From Hydra vulgaris (taxonomy: Eukaryota > Cnidaria > Hydrozoa > Anthoathecata > Hydridae), in the NCBI RefSeq assembly GCF_038396675.1, contig NC_088931.1, forward strand, positions 73,240,001 through 73,304,000: a stretch of 64,000 nucleotides of DNA. Direction: 5' to 3'. The notes under the pieces were generated by a model, which was not told the origin of the DNA, did not search any database, and saw only the letters and a program-made list of their open reading frames with translations. This document shows positions 23,478 to 36,269 of the stretch, in pieces (the first letter of the stretch is position 1; each line of letters starts with the position of its first letter). Both the position numbers and the translations under genes were made by a program.

Positions 23478-23524
23478 CTTATTAACACAAATACTGTAAA
23501 AAGTTTAGATGTGTTTTTTTCCGT
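23478..23524 (-). ncRNA. Spliced leader (SL-B type) sequence fossil
   Basis: Reading from 23524 leftwards, the 47 nt start ACGGAAAAAAACACAT, contain AAACTTTTTA and end TTAATAAG. From memory, Hydra spliced leader B begins with the same 16 nt, shares AAACTTTTTA and ends AATAAG. It lies exactly at the 5' boundary of the LINE B insertion. This is a reverse-transcribed leader, not an SL RNA gene: no Sm site or U-snRNA-like 3' part follows. Confidence 0.75.
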
Positions 23525-24326
23525 TTATTATATCAAAATGGTGCAAAACATGACAAATGTCTTTAAATGAAAGCAAAGGTAAAGTAACTCACATTGGTAA
23601 ATCAAATACAAAGTTTAATTATCAGGTAAATGGGCATCAGTGATCAAAAGAAACATTTGAGAAAGACTTGGGAGTGATTATCAGCTCTGACTTTAAGTGG
23701 GACCGGCAAATCGACTCTATATTAGCAACGTCTAATCGCATATTGGGTCAGCTTAAAAACTCATCCAAATTCATTAATATAAGTACTTTTAAGATGCTCT
23801 TCACGTCATTGGTAAGGCCGCATTAGAGTACGGTGCTTCAGTATGGAATCCAAATAGAATAAAAAACATCAAAGCGATTGAAGCCAAAGAAGGGCAACTA
23901 AACAAGTCCGAGAAGTTAGATGTAAAACATATAAGGAAAGGATCCACTGCCTTGGTCTGACAACACTTGAAGAAAGTCGTATAAGAAGAGACCAAATACA
24001 ACAATTCAAAATTTAAAATGGACTAAATAAAATAAACTTTTATTCAAGTTTAAGCCAAGAAAAACGTGATCACGGCACAAGACAACAAAACTATTTAACC
24101 AGAGAACAAAACAAGTCTGATATCCGGTACAACTTCTTCTCAAACAGGATAGTTAAACAATGGAATCAACTACCAGTAAACTGTCAAAACTCAAAAACAA
24201 CAAACATTTTTAAAAAGAATTATGACAAACTGAAAAACAAACATTTACAACGTAAATGGTCTTTATATAGCCATTTCTCACAACTTTATCGTTGTAGTTT
24301 GACATTAATAATAATAATTTATTTAT

Positions 24327-24379
24327 TTGTCAATCAATGTATGTATGTAAATATTATACATACATGCATTGATTGACAA
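24327..24379. repeat. 23-bp inverted repeat at the 3' end of LINE A
   Basis: TTGTCAATCAATGTATGTA (24327-) is mirrored at 24357-24379 with one mismatch and a 7-nt loop. Confidence 0.75.
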
Positions 24380-24479
24380 GTTTGGAGTTATATATGCACA
24401 CATACAGGATTCTAGTTAGGTAAGGCCGACGACGCCAGAGGCCAGGGACTTTTGTTCTAAAGAACCTTAAGAATAAAAT

Positions 24480-24482
<3 letters not shown>

Positions 24483-24559
<77 letters not shown>
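24483..24559. repeat. (TA)n microsatellite
   Basis: A perfect TA repeat. The IYIY frames across it are artefacts. Confidence 0.95.
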
Positions 24560-24563
<4 letters not shown>

Positions 24564-26430
24564 CATATAATATGTAAAAGGCTATCATAATTAATAGCAT
24601 GTTTTTAAATACATTTATTTGAAATTGCGACTCAAAAAAAATCTAAAAATCTAAAATGAACTTGATCAGTTGCCGAAAAGATTAAAACATTACATCAACA
24701 TATCCTATATTTATCTATAAGCTTACATGTTCTTTGTAGCAAAAAAGTAAGGAATGAAAAGTGATCTAATTTAAAATTGAAAAAAAGACCTAAACTAATG
24801 TACTAAATTGTCTGTCATTTGTTTGCTAAGTGGATGCTTAGCTTACCGATAGCTGACAATTTAACAGACAAAGCCAAGAAGATAAATAACATCAATCTGA
24901 AAAGCCGCTATATGTTTATAACGCTCAACCTCGCCTTAGTTACGCCTCTGCCTCATTAATCTCGGTTTCTAGTTAGGCATTGATTAAATAAAACGATGAA
25001 ATGATCTATTTAATACGCATTTAGCAATAACTTTAAAAAGCCGCGTTTCAATATTATGACATTTCATCGAAATGTCATAAAATCGAAATTTCATATTGGC
25101 AACCCCCGTGGTTATTTATTGTATATAGGGCTTGGAGCCAGAACGGCGTATGTACACTTTTCAAGAATTTGAGAAAAAGCGATTTGAAATCATACATCAA
25201 AAATCTAATTCGTCACGGAATTTCATGTTACATAATAATATTATGTCAAGAAAACAAAATTTTGTGAAGAATTAGATTGTAGATGTTTGATTGAAGATTT
25301 CAAATCGCTTTTCTCAAAATGTTGAAAAGTGTACATACTTTGTTCTGGCTCCAAGCCCTCGATATGCTACGAAGATGGGTCTTAATTATCTAATAGTTGG
25401 ATACGTGTATTTGGAAAAATATCTAAGAAAATAAACTACTTATTGAAGGGTGGGGCATATATATAATATATAAAGACTTGGAGGCCTTACCTGCAAATGA
25501 TAAGCATAATCGAAGACGTAATTTGTTTTTTGCTTTTGCTAACATTAAAATTGTGAGATATTCTTACTTTGGAAATGTCGTTTTAGTTTTTAAAATCGTT
25601 TTCTTTAAATTATTTAAGTATTTATACATCTAGATACATATACAAACCATGCCTAGGCTATTCCACACATATCAATCGGAGGGTGGGGCAACGAGCGAAT
25701 TTAGAGAGTTTTTTAATAATACCAAATAAGAATTTTTTAAGATTTTAGTGCTCCAATGACAGGTTATTTTCAAAAAGAATGGGCTGGGGCACGGTACTGT
25801 TCATATACAACATTTCAATATCTAATCTGTGTGTGTGTAACAAAAAGACAACAACAATTCAAATAGCTGGGGTGATTGTGTACTGCCCATGACTCAAAAA
25901 ATATTTTATACTAAATATGTTTTTATTTTGTTTGTGGTTATGAAAATAGCCGTTTTCAATTTCTTTCTTGAGACTTCTTTTGTTCTAAATATTTTATGAG
26001 TATGTAAAACCAGGTCAACAGAAATATTCTAATTGACAAATTGACACTTCTTTCTCAACAGAATAAAATATTAGATATTCAAATAAAATATGCACAGATT
26101 TGCTTTCATTGTTATCATGTTGGTTGCACAAACTACTACTCTTCCAACATTTAGAATATCCAATATTAATCTTTTGTGTCTGCTTGAAATGAATTTAGCA
26201 ACCTTGATTATAGACAGAAAATTGCATCGTTGGATATACCAGACAAAACTTTTATGTGTCTTTTGATAAAAACATTTCTGATTTTTATAGTTGAACTTGA
26301 TGCTTGGTTACTGCTTACATAAGCTTTTCGAGTAAGTAAAAATAAAACTGGTTAAATAAAAAGATCCTTGAAAAATAACACCTATTTAATTTATAGTTAT
26401 AATAAATTTCAAAGTTAAAATTAATAAAGA
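24560..26430. other. AT-rich DNA with one MITE; no gene recognised
   Basis: It contains the fold-back element at 25127-25359, a small perfect hairpin near 25053-25077 (TATGACATTT stem) and a solitary hAT-like right end GTTACGCCTCTG near 24940-24951. Otherwise nothing is recognisable. If the RAG1-like pieces to the right belong to a gene with long introns, downstream exons should lie here, but none was seen. Confidence 0.4.
25127..25359. mobile_element. MITE with ~100-bp terminal inverted repeats
   Basis: The left arm starts AGGGCTTGGAGCCAGAAC and the right arm ends with its reverse complement. Similarity continues through GTATGTACACTTTTCAA and GCGATTTGAAATC for about 100 bp. No coding capacity and no clear target duplication, so the superfamily is not assigned. 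Confidence 0.75.
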
Positions 26431-26437
26431 TTATTAC

Positions 26438-26554
26438 TCAAGATCCTCCACTTTTTAACTCAACTACTTGTCCACCATCTTTAGCTATCTTTTGCTTAAG
26501 GACATAGAGTGCAGTATCTTCAACTATTCTTGGAATATTCTTTGGAATTATCCA
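26438..26554 (-). CDS. Exon-like piece downstream of the RAG1-like RING
   Basis: After an acceptor (TTTCATTTCCACAG) the frame runs 38 codons to TGA: WIIPKNIPRIVEDTALYVLK, then AKDGGQVVELKSGGS. The composition is protein-like. It lies 180 bp beyond the stop of the RING segment on the same strand, so it may be another exon of the same gene or transposon. I cannot identify its family. Between them (26580-26742) the plus strand instead has an acidic open stretch (DDDTEANKDDDDEAK), which could be coding or chance. Confidence 0.4.
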   Translation of the reverse strand, partial: WIIPKNIPRIVEDTALYVLKQKIAKDGGQVVELKSGGS

Positions 26555-26732
26555 CTGTGGAAATGAAAATTACAGAATCTCTTATTTAATAAGTATTATG
26601 TTGTTGATGTTGACGATGATACTGAAGCCAATAAAGATGATGACGATGAAGCCAAATTAGAAGCAAATGAAGATATTGTTGGCGATAACAATGGGGCTGT
26701 TTACGATATTGATTTATCAATACAGATACTCA

Positions 26733-27041
26733 TTAAAAATTAGTATGTAAACCATATTCTTTCATTACATTGAACTTTTTTTTACATTTACACTCAACAG
26801 TTAGCATATTTAAAAAAGAGTTTGTTTTGGTCATTAAATTTTTAGGTAATATAAGCTCTTTGCATTTTGGGCATAAAGTTTCATTGAGTTTGTTTACCTT
26901 TAAATTTTCTAAGAGACAGAAAAAACAAAATAAGTGTTTGCAATTTTTTAGAGTTACTGATTGTTTTGGTATTTTACGACATAAATTACACTGACAAGAT
27001 TGTAAATGAGGATTAAATTCTTCATTCCTAATTCTTATTAT
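26733..27041 (-). CDS. RAG1-like N-terminal RING plus zinc-finger segment
   Basis: A minus-strand frame open for about 100 codons, ending TAA at 26735-26733. It shows a C3HC4-type [17 protein letters not shown] and LCPKC, with about 18 residues between FFC and CPKC. After the RING come [15 protein letters not shown] and EYGLH, laid out like the zinc finger that follows the RING in vertebrate RAG1 (SFL, then L, VKC, C, and a His-containing YNHH). The preceding NPHLQSC also suits. An upstream stretch WLGIGEKVW with a stop, and a repeated GAATTAGGAA that shifts frame near 27045, suggest decay. An unrelated TE RING protein is the main alternative. Confidence 0.5.
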   Translation of the reverse strand: MIRIRNEEFNPHLQSCQCNLCRKIPKQSVTLKNCKHLFCFFCLLENLKVNKLNETLCPKCKELILPKNLMTKTNSFLNMLTVECKCKKKFNVMKEYGLHTNF

Positions 27042-27211
27042 TTATTTCCTAATTCTTCAATATCTATTTCTGAGTCTGTCACAATGCTTTTTTTAATGCA
27101 CCCAATCATTGAAAATTACCAGACTTTTTCACCAATACCAAGCCAATCAATAGGTCTTTTATTTTCTTTAAGTTATTTTGCAAAATTTAGACTTTTACTG
27201 AGTTTTTATAC

Positions 27212-27424
27212 CTGTTGACAACAACAGCATTCATCATAAATGAGGTTTTAAAATCATACTTAAGTAAAGTGTTGTCAATGTCAGTCTTTTTCATCTGACA
27301 GCATGACATGGAACACTTTTTCATTTTTGTTTTGTTGGTTTGTTCTAACAGCGTAATTTATTTTCTGAGCCAAATATCTACAAACCCCACAAAGATTATT
27401 TAAATTTTTGTTATGGATCTCCAT
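27212..27424 (-). pseudogene. Upstream exon with CxxC motif, frameshifted
   Basis: It begins at ATG 27424-27422 directly after a CTTTTTTTTTAG acceptor and ends at a CAG/GTATAA donor (27212). It reads MEIHNKNLNNLCGVCRYLAQ and then needs a frame change near 27355-27290 to continue as MKKTDIDNTLLKYDFKTSFM. NLCGVC resembles the first zinc-binding CxxC (LCRIC) of the RAG1 N-terminal region. Same strand and about 170 bp upstream of the RING segment, so it is probably the preceding exon. Confidence 0.4.
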
Positions 27425-27897
27425 CTAAAAAAAAGAAAAGTTTTTAGATAAGTGTACTAAACAACCAACAAGCTTTAACTTTATCTATTAAATAATGTTT
27501 ATATTCATTAACTAAATAAATCAATAATATTAAATAGTGTTTATATCCATTAAAATAGTGTTTATATTCATTAATTTTGTATTCAGTTTACTAGTAAACT
27601 GCATACAAAATTAAAGATGCTATTTAAAATTAAATAAAAAAAACTTAGTTAACTTTTTTACATTATTTATTTTACATAAAGACATTACATAGATCATTAA
27701 CTAAAATGGTGTCACTTTATGGCAATGCACAGTGATTTAGAAACACTTAAAATTTGGCCAAAATACAGTTTTTTGAGTAGCGCAATTTAATTTTTTATAA
27801 AAAAATTAGCAACGTAAATGCTAATACGACATAAATTACCTTTAACTTTTATGTTTTAAGAGTTTTTCCTGAGGTTTCTGAACAAAACTTTTTAATG

Positions 27898-29543
<1,646 letters not shown>

Positions 29544-30583
29544 CGTCGTATTAGCTTTTACGTCGCTAATTTTTTTAGAAAATGAGCTTTTTAAAACCAA
29601 CTTATTTCGAAATGGGGCAAGTTGGGGCAGCTAATCTTTTTAGTTTCTTATAAAATGATACAAACTCTCTTTAAAAAAAGAATCAGCTTCGCGAAGGAAG
29701 TCTCAGGTAAAAAGTCCTAGCACTACAAAAATCAGTTTAAACTCGCTACAATTGCATTTTTTAAATGCATTTCTTACAACGTGCATAAATACATATTTCA
29801 AATATTTTCATAATTTAAGATAAAGTTCTATTATCTTTGTATATATAGAAAATTAAATTGAAAGGTTTTGTATTTAGGGAGAAAATCAAGATTTAAAAAT
29901 GATAAAATTTTAATGATAAAAAAAAAACAGTTTTCGGTTACTTTCAAACATAAATTAACGTTTGAATCTTTTATTTCAGTACTTATTTTTTTATACCGTT
30001 AAAATCAGAAGAAACTGTAGAAAATAGTTAGCTAATAACATTATTTAAATTGCGCTACTCAAAAAACTTTATTTTGGCCAAATTTTGAATGTTTCTATAT
30101 CACTGTGCATTGGTGAGATGTGATTTTTGAACAAGAGAACAAATTGAGAGCTAAGATCAGTTAAAAGTAATATGATAAAAAAACGTAATATAATAATATA
30201 AAGTAATATAATAAAAATGATAAAAGATTCATATAAACAAAATTATAAAAAGTTTTAAATTTTACCGCTCAAAAAAAAAGTAAAAAGCCTTACAAATCTA
30301 TAAACAAATCAAAGAAAGATTTTTTTTAAGTAAATCTGCATCATTCATAAAAATATGTTCTCTATTTATTTTACTAACTTTATAACTAAATAAAGTTACC
30401 AAAACACTACTGATAGCTCAAAAACTGGTTACCTACGTAGAAAATGATAAAAAGCGCTATGAGTAATAAAAATTGGTCGTCAACTAAAAATTAACTTCGT
30501 AGCGAAGGCCCGAAGCCATTTTGAAAGTCCAAAAAATTTTATAATCAAACTGCGCTTGCGTACAATAACTTGTCGTTTATGAA

Positions 30584-32060
30584 GTGAGTATGAACGACCG
30601 TGCAGAAATAATTGAGGGTCAGCTGGAGTTTATTGGATTGCTGTTGTTAGTGTTAAGTTCTAAAGTTAGTGATGAGGTAATATGTTTTTTTTCCGTGTTT
30701 TTTTTTCCCGTTTATTTGACAAACTTTACTAATTTATCTATCTATCTATACAGGCTTGGACAGATCCACCGGGGTACAGGAAGATCCCCGGTGGGTCGCT
30801 TTTAGTTAGACTACATTTTATTTTGATGATTATTATAATCAATGGTAAAATAAAATGTAAATAAAAAGATAATAACTTTTGACTGTTACTCATGAAGAAA
30901 AGACAGGACCAGATAATCTTTTTTTTAAAAAAAAATCGAGAAATAAATTTGAAGATCCAGAGTTTAATTGCAATCCTGAAAACAAACTAAGTTTTGATTG
31001 GTCAGTAAAGGTAGGGACTGTTTTAGAGAAAGCAGGTGTACTCAATTATTGTAAAAATTACGTTAAAAAGAAAAACGTCGTTAGAAAAGACAGAAAAAAA
31101 CTAGCAGAACTCGTTACATTTTATCAAAATTAAGAGTTAGCAAAATAAAAAAACTTGATGCAGTTCACCATGTTACCATGTACGATTTTTTAGTTCAGCA
31201 CTTTATTATCCTAAGTTACAGCTACTATTCAAACAACTAGACTTTTTTATAAATGACGAAGAAGTGAAAACTCAAGATGAACAAATTGTTGAGTTTTTGT
31301 TTTGTTTTTATGCACAATGGTACTTGCAAAGCTACAACTCGATTAAAGCACTATATCTTGATATTACAGCTTTACATCAAATGACTCTTTATAAAGATGT
31401 TTGCCCAGTAAAGAAGCTGTAGAGAAAGTCACTGCCTTTAATGTCTAATCAAACCTTAATGTGTTTTTAGGATTGCAATTAAACTCTGGATCTTCAATTT
31501 TATTATTTTTCATTAAGTCAAGGTTTAGACATTCTTGGTACTTAAACTCAACTTTGATACCTCGTTCACTTCTAGATTGTAACATTAAAGATAAAAATAA
31601 AACGCTGATTGACAAATCAATTTTATATTTAAAAATGCCATTTTTAAATGCATCTGAATACAGAATAGAAAATAAGCCGAGAGGAGGTATTAAAAAAAAA
31701 TTAAATCTAGACAGAATCAAAGCTAGTAATCCACCAAATTTGTCTGTATTTGTTGACATACTTTATATTCATACTTTATATTGGCATTCATACTTTATAT
31801 TGGCAGTAAATGACTTTACAAAAGAGAGAGTTCACGATTGGTTATCACTTCCTCCATCCTATTAGCATACTCAATCATACTTCAACCAGTTTTTAGGTTA
31901 TGTAAAAATATAGATTGTTGTGAACGATCACGCAGAAAGAAATGTGGGTATGATTCAGGAGTTTATTCACAGATATATTAGTGAAGAAGAAAAACAGATG
32001 AGACATAACAATAGATAAAGTTTGTTATGCCATGAGAACCTAGAAAAGGCTCTAGTAAAA
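30584..32060 (+). pseudogene. Unrecognised transposon-type gene with internal inversion
   Basis: Possible short 5' exons: MNDRAEIIEGQLEFIGLLLL to VSDE (donor GTAATA at 30677), then after ATCTATACAG an exon AWTDPPGYRKIPGGSLLV. The main body reads KFEDPEFNCNPENKLSFDWS, VLEKAGVLNYCKNYVKKK and DRKKLAELVTFYQN (30879-31133), then EQIVEFLFCFYAQWYLQSYN near 31290. After an inverted block (31445-31760) it continues with VHDWLSLPPS (31830) and VVNDHAERNVGMIQEFIHRY (about 31917-31976). This looks like the large uncharacterised family of animal TE-like proteins with a conserved NDHAER box. I cannot name its superfamily. Stops and shifts make it a pseudogene. Confidence 0.5.
31445..31760 (-). pseudogene. 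Inverted segment of the unrecognised TE gene
   Basis: A minus-strand 104-codon frame whose C-terminal end KIEDPEFNCNPKNTLRFD repeats the plus-strand sequence KFEDPEFNCNPENKLSFD at 30945-31000. Upstream residues include IKVEFKYQECLNLDLMKN. So part of the gene's N-terminal region is present twice, head to head, inside one locus. Confidence 0.6.
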
Positions 32061-32069
32061 TGACAAAAA

Positions 32070-32900
32070 GAAACGTAGAAGTTGTTTCTGTCAAAGTTTA
32101 TCTTTCGTAATCTCAAGTTACCAATTATTTTGGGTTTCATTTAAAATAACTTTAAATATCTTAATCAATTTTTAAAAAGTTAAATAAGGAGGTGTAGCGG
32201 AAGTGTGTATGTGAAGAGAGGATAAAGATCCTAAACTCATCTTCGAGTACATAATTGATAATAGTAACAAGAAATTTGCTAAATTTTTTACCATAAAGTA
32301 TTTTTAATTTTCCAGAAAAAATCTGAGATAATTTTATTCCAAAAGATTTTTCTATATAACATCGTGCACAAATTTTACTGCATGGTTTTAAATATAAAGT
32401 ATATGTAATTTAGACTCATTTTTTTCAAATTTCAGGAATACATATTTACATTTGACCCTCCTCAATGTCACAGATAACTTTAATTTTTGAAATTATATGA
32501 TTTAAAAAAAAAAAAAACCTAGATAGGAGGGTCCAGAGTGATCAAAAATTGCCGGGTAAGTTTTAAAATCTATATATTTGCACCAAATTAAGCGACATGT
32601 ACATATTTTTGTTTCGAAAATTTGCATAAACACCTTTTTCCGTAACAATACACGAATAGACGATATTTGGCATTTAAAGGTAAAATTTATGTATAAGATG
32701 TAGGTATTACAACAGAATGTTAAAAGGTTTTACTGTTAAAAGACAAATTGCTTATGTCCCTTCTTTTCATAACTTTTTTCCCTAACCCCTCCCCCTCCTC
32801 CTTCCCGATATGATAAATGGGAGATAAATTAGTATAGTTATTTACTTTTATATAAAACCTAAAATCAATTTTAACTAATTTTGGTTTGTAAAAACAACTT
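32070..32900. other. AT-rich intergenic DNA
   Basis: No coding frame or repeat recognised. Confidence 0.5.
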
Positions 32901-32909
32901 ATGGTAAAA

Positions 32910-34640
32910 TCAAGTCTTGATGGACAAACACATCTTCTGGGTCTTCTTAGCGACAAAAATTAAAATAACTTCTTCATAAGAAACGTTATTGGCTAAATCT
33001 GATTCAATTGAAACGATCATCAAGTAGTAAAATTGCTCTAGGCTCATTGTGGAACGAAGATAATCTTTGATTGTTAACTTGCTGAAAGATCTTTCACCTT
33101 TAGATGTTGCAACGGGAAATTTTAGAAAGATTCTAAGTGAAATACACACTTGTGGGAATATTGAAATGCAGCACCTTTGCATAAATTTAGTTTAGAAGTT
33201 TGACAGGCTTTTCGCTAGCTAGAATATTTCTTCTTATAAAAAAAAAATGCCGAACTTCATCAGAAAATTCAATTTTACATAAATCTTCTGGATAAAGTTT
33301 AGCCAGATTCTCAACTTTTCAACTTTGGAGGTAAAACTTGTTACATTCTTTTTCTATTACTTTATATCTTGATCTCATTTAATTAGTTAGACTGTCAAGT
33401 ACAACATTGATGACATTACACTCAAAGTTTTTTGATGCTTCTTTGTGGTTGTAACTAGCAGTTTCATCAGGGTTGACCTTCTTTTTTCGCGATCTCTTCT
33501 TAGGAAACATGTTTCCAAATTTCAAGTTCTTTGCAACTTCTGTTACCTCTATCAAAATCAGCTCCAAAGATAATCGGGTTCAACCCAAATTAGTCAAAAG
33601 GCCATTTAGAACCTTAACTTCATCATCAAGAGTGAGTTGAGTGGATTGAAGCAGAAGACTCACGTAGTAAACTGCCATCAAACATTTAAATCAAAAAGTA
33701 GTAAAAACAACAAATTCAAAAAATTCATTCATTTAGTTAAAAAATACACGGTCTAAGTCTTTTATACAATATAATGATTTCAAGATCTCTCTTGGCTTTT
33801 TTGCTAGTGGCTCAACTGTTTCAATCCTTGAGCTCCATTGTTTAACAGAAGGTTTATGTAATGATTGGTCTGTCTCTTCCTGAAGAATTTTCCAACGAAC
33901 TAGGCTGCAACTGAACAGATTGTACAGCTTTTAAATATTTCCAAAATAGAGTTTTACAGGAACCGATGATTCAATAACGTGTACTGCACATAAATTCAAA
34001 CTGTGGACAGAGCAAGGAATAAAAAATGCTTGTAAATTATTCTGCTTTGTCAAAACTTGAACTCCATTGTAAATACCTGCCATGTAAGCGCCATTGTCGT
34101 AGCCTTGACCACGATTATTTTTTATGTCGAGCTCATTCTCTTCTAACACATTGAATTTCAACTTGTTATATTATCTTATTTTTTAAGTTATTCTAGCTTA
34201 ATGAGCCTTTTTTGACATCCCACAGCTGATTATCACTAAAATGCAAAAAACGAAAAATGAAAGTAATTTGACCGCTGTGGTACGAATCGGGAGTGTTGTC
34301 CGCGATGATAGTAAAATATATTGATTTTTTGATTTCTCGAATAACTTTTCGAACCACTAACTCGCCGCACTCCTCGATGAATTCATTCTGTGATTTCCAG
34401 GATAAGTAACGAGCTTGCATGCGTTATTCTTCTTCTTGGTGCTTAGCAATAAGATGCATATGATCTTTTAACATTTTACTGTGGCAAGCAATTAATTCGA
34501 TCACTCCAAAAAGTTTCCATTCCCGTTTTTGAACAACATTTGATTGGATTCTAATTGCAAACAAAAAATAATCAAAATAATAATCCATACTTATAGTATT
34601 GATTTTTAAATTATAAATAAAATAATGCAAAAATATAATT
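32910..34640 (-). pseudogene. hAT transposase (ZMYM1/DUF4371 type), decayed
   Basis: Minus strand in order: IQSNVVQKREWKLFGVIELI near 34560; SWKSQNEFIEECGELVVRKV with FTIIADNTPDSYHSGQITFI (34400-34260, the DxTPD catalytic region); NRGQGYDNGAYMAGIYNGVQ and IPCSVHSLNLCAVH (34120-33980); a degraded stretch with KKRSRKKKVNPDE near 33500; and the C-terminal dimerisation motif ATSKGERSFSKLTIKDYLRS with IVSIESDLAN (33115-32990). Multiple stops. It differs from the hAT at 39.4-42.6 kb in sequence. Confidence 0.8.
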
Positions 34641-35026
34641 TAAGATTTTAAAACAGTATTCTTACCCTTAAAAGTAAACTTCTTGAAGCTGAAAAATTGT
34701 GACGTCAAGAATGCATTATAAAATTACGTTCCATTGCTTTGTTTTCATCTCCAAAAGAACTTTTACTTACCGTTAAGTAAGAAAAAATTTTTTTTTCAAT
34801 TATTACTTCACTTTATCATGCAAACAAAAAATGAAAACGCGTTCAAATGGAAAATGAAAACCTTGTAAAGTAATAATAATCTTATATAAATGTAAACTAA
34901 GTTTAAAAGGAGAACGAATTTAATACACAAAAATTGCTTAAGCTCTAAATATGTTATCAGCTAAATTTTTTATCATTAAAATATTTGTTTTTTTTACGGC
35001 GTATGTAATGCCCCATAGACTGTGAT

Positions 35027-35077
35027 GCTAGGGGCATCACAGTCTACTTCAATTGCCCCTCCTTCCTGGCGGCCCTG
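35027..35077. repeat. hAT right terminus with perfect subterminal hairpin
   Basis: GGCGGCCCTG ends at 35077 (reverse complement CAGGGCCGCC, a hAT-type end). Just inside it, AGACTGTGATGC and GCATCACAGTCT form a perfect 12-bp stem with a 5-nt loop (about 35027-35055). It may close the hAT element whose transposase lies at 32.9-34.6 kb. I could not find the matching left end. Confidence 0.5.
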
Positions 35078-35089
35078 CTTCAGTGATTT

Positions 35090-36269
35090 CTTTTTTTAAA
35101 AGTCGATAGTTCCACTATTCTCAAAAAAAAAATTGAAATTAGGTGCCTATATTTTCCTTAAAATTTAAATGTAGCTAAGTTGTATAAACTGTTTAAAATC
35201 AAGTACGCTAATGATAAATTGTAATAATTCTATTTGAAATAAATTGTAACGTCTTAGAATTTTCGTTATATTGAATGTATATTGAATGCAAGGTCTCAAA
35301 AAATACTTCCGTGTTATTTAAAACAAAGCTTTTTTTTAATAATGCATTATTTAAAAAGGTTTTCGTTTACACATCTATCTATTTTCGTTAATAAATCTAT
35401 CTATTTTCGTTTCTACGTTTTTGTTTATACAAGCTATTGCATAAATAATAGCTTTGTTTAACTGTAACATTGCCTGGGTAAGCACTAGTCGCACTAAACT
35501 AAAAAAATGTATATAGTAAACAAAAACATGTAAAAATGCTTCTTGCGAACCTCTCTTGCTTTAACTTCGGACCTAAAATAAGCGACGCTTCTTACGTGAA
35601 ACCCAAATTTTAAATATACATCAAGTGTTAATATTTATGTTCAAAGCAAAACGTTGCTTATTTCCGGTAGCATTTTAAAAATACTAAAATTAAACTTTTT
35701 ATTAATATACTACCAAATTTTCAGAGAATAACTCTGTTGTTTCTATAACCCATCTTAAAATAAGTATTTACCAAATTCAATACCGTAGCTTTTTATTTGA
35801 AAAAAGTTTCTTCATATTTTGAAAAACCAAATTTTGAGTGACTGAATGGAAACGGCATTTGCTAAACACGAAATTTGGTGTATTAGATTTCGAAAATCTC
35901 TAATTGAACATGGCCGACGACACGGGTTTCGACGTGGAGGGGCACGATCATCAGTTTCTGAAAAAAGTCCTCTACACCTTGAGTTTTCTAAAAAAAAATA
36001 AAGAAAGGTTCTTTAGAAAAAAAGTGGGTGGTGACCCCCTGTTGACGGCCCTGTTGAAAATATTTTAAAAGTTTTAAGGTAAATAATTAACATTTAAAAT
36101 CCTCATTAAATCATTATTACATGTCTTTAACTTTTCTTACTAAAATTTATTAGTTTATCGAAAAATCAAACATAAATAAACTATAACAAAATATAATACT
36201 GTATATTTTGTTACAGTTTATTGAAAAACATACAAACTGTAACAATATATTCAGTATCTTTATTTTTTA
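35090..36269. other. AT-rich DNA with a solitary hAT-like end
   Basis: Another hAT-type right end, GACGGCCCTG, stops at 36053 (reverse complement CAGGGCCGTC), without a visible left partner. No gene recognised. Confidence 0.4.

Larger units (their letters stand above)
21592..23524 (-). mobile_element. LINE B copy inserted in LINE A, with spliced leader 5' end
   Basis: A minus-strand insertion flanked by TTATTA on both sides (21586-21591, 23525-23530). It has a poly(A) tail (poly-T at 21593-21611 on +). Its 5' end (23524) begins with a 47-nt Hydra spliced-leader-like sequence. The internal structure is an ORF1-type fragment joined directly to the middle of the reverse transcriptase. These are hallmarks of target-primed insertion of a processed, trans-spliced LINE transcript. 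Confidence 0.85.
19200..24380 (+). mobile_element. LINE A (non-LTR retrotransposon), split by LINE B
   Basis: Plus-strand traces in order: end of an ORF1-like protein (GAILVELSSPDQRIPILSAA and NLDMTPAQAKLDY, about 19250-19400); APE endonuclease (19742-20220); reverse transcriptase (about 20840-21585); then, after a 1.93-kb insertion, the C-terminal part (23531 to about 24250, including LVRPHLEYGASVWNP-like sequence near 23810). The tail holds AATAAT repeats and a 23-bp hairpin at 24327-24379. Many stops and frameshifts show it is dead. Removing 21592-23524 and one TTATTA rejoins the frame as NIIISKWC. Confidence 0.85.

Noticed and set aside
31461-31865. 134-codon plus-strand frame as a separate gene
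   Set aside because: Mostly antisense of the inverted TE segment (31760-31445), which carries the recognisable peptide.
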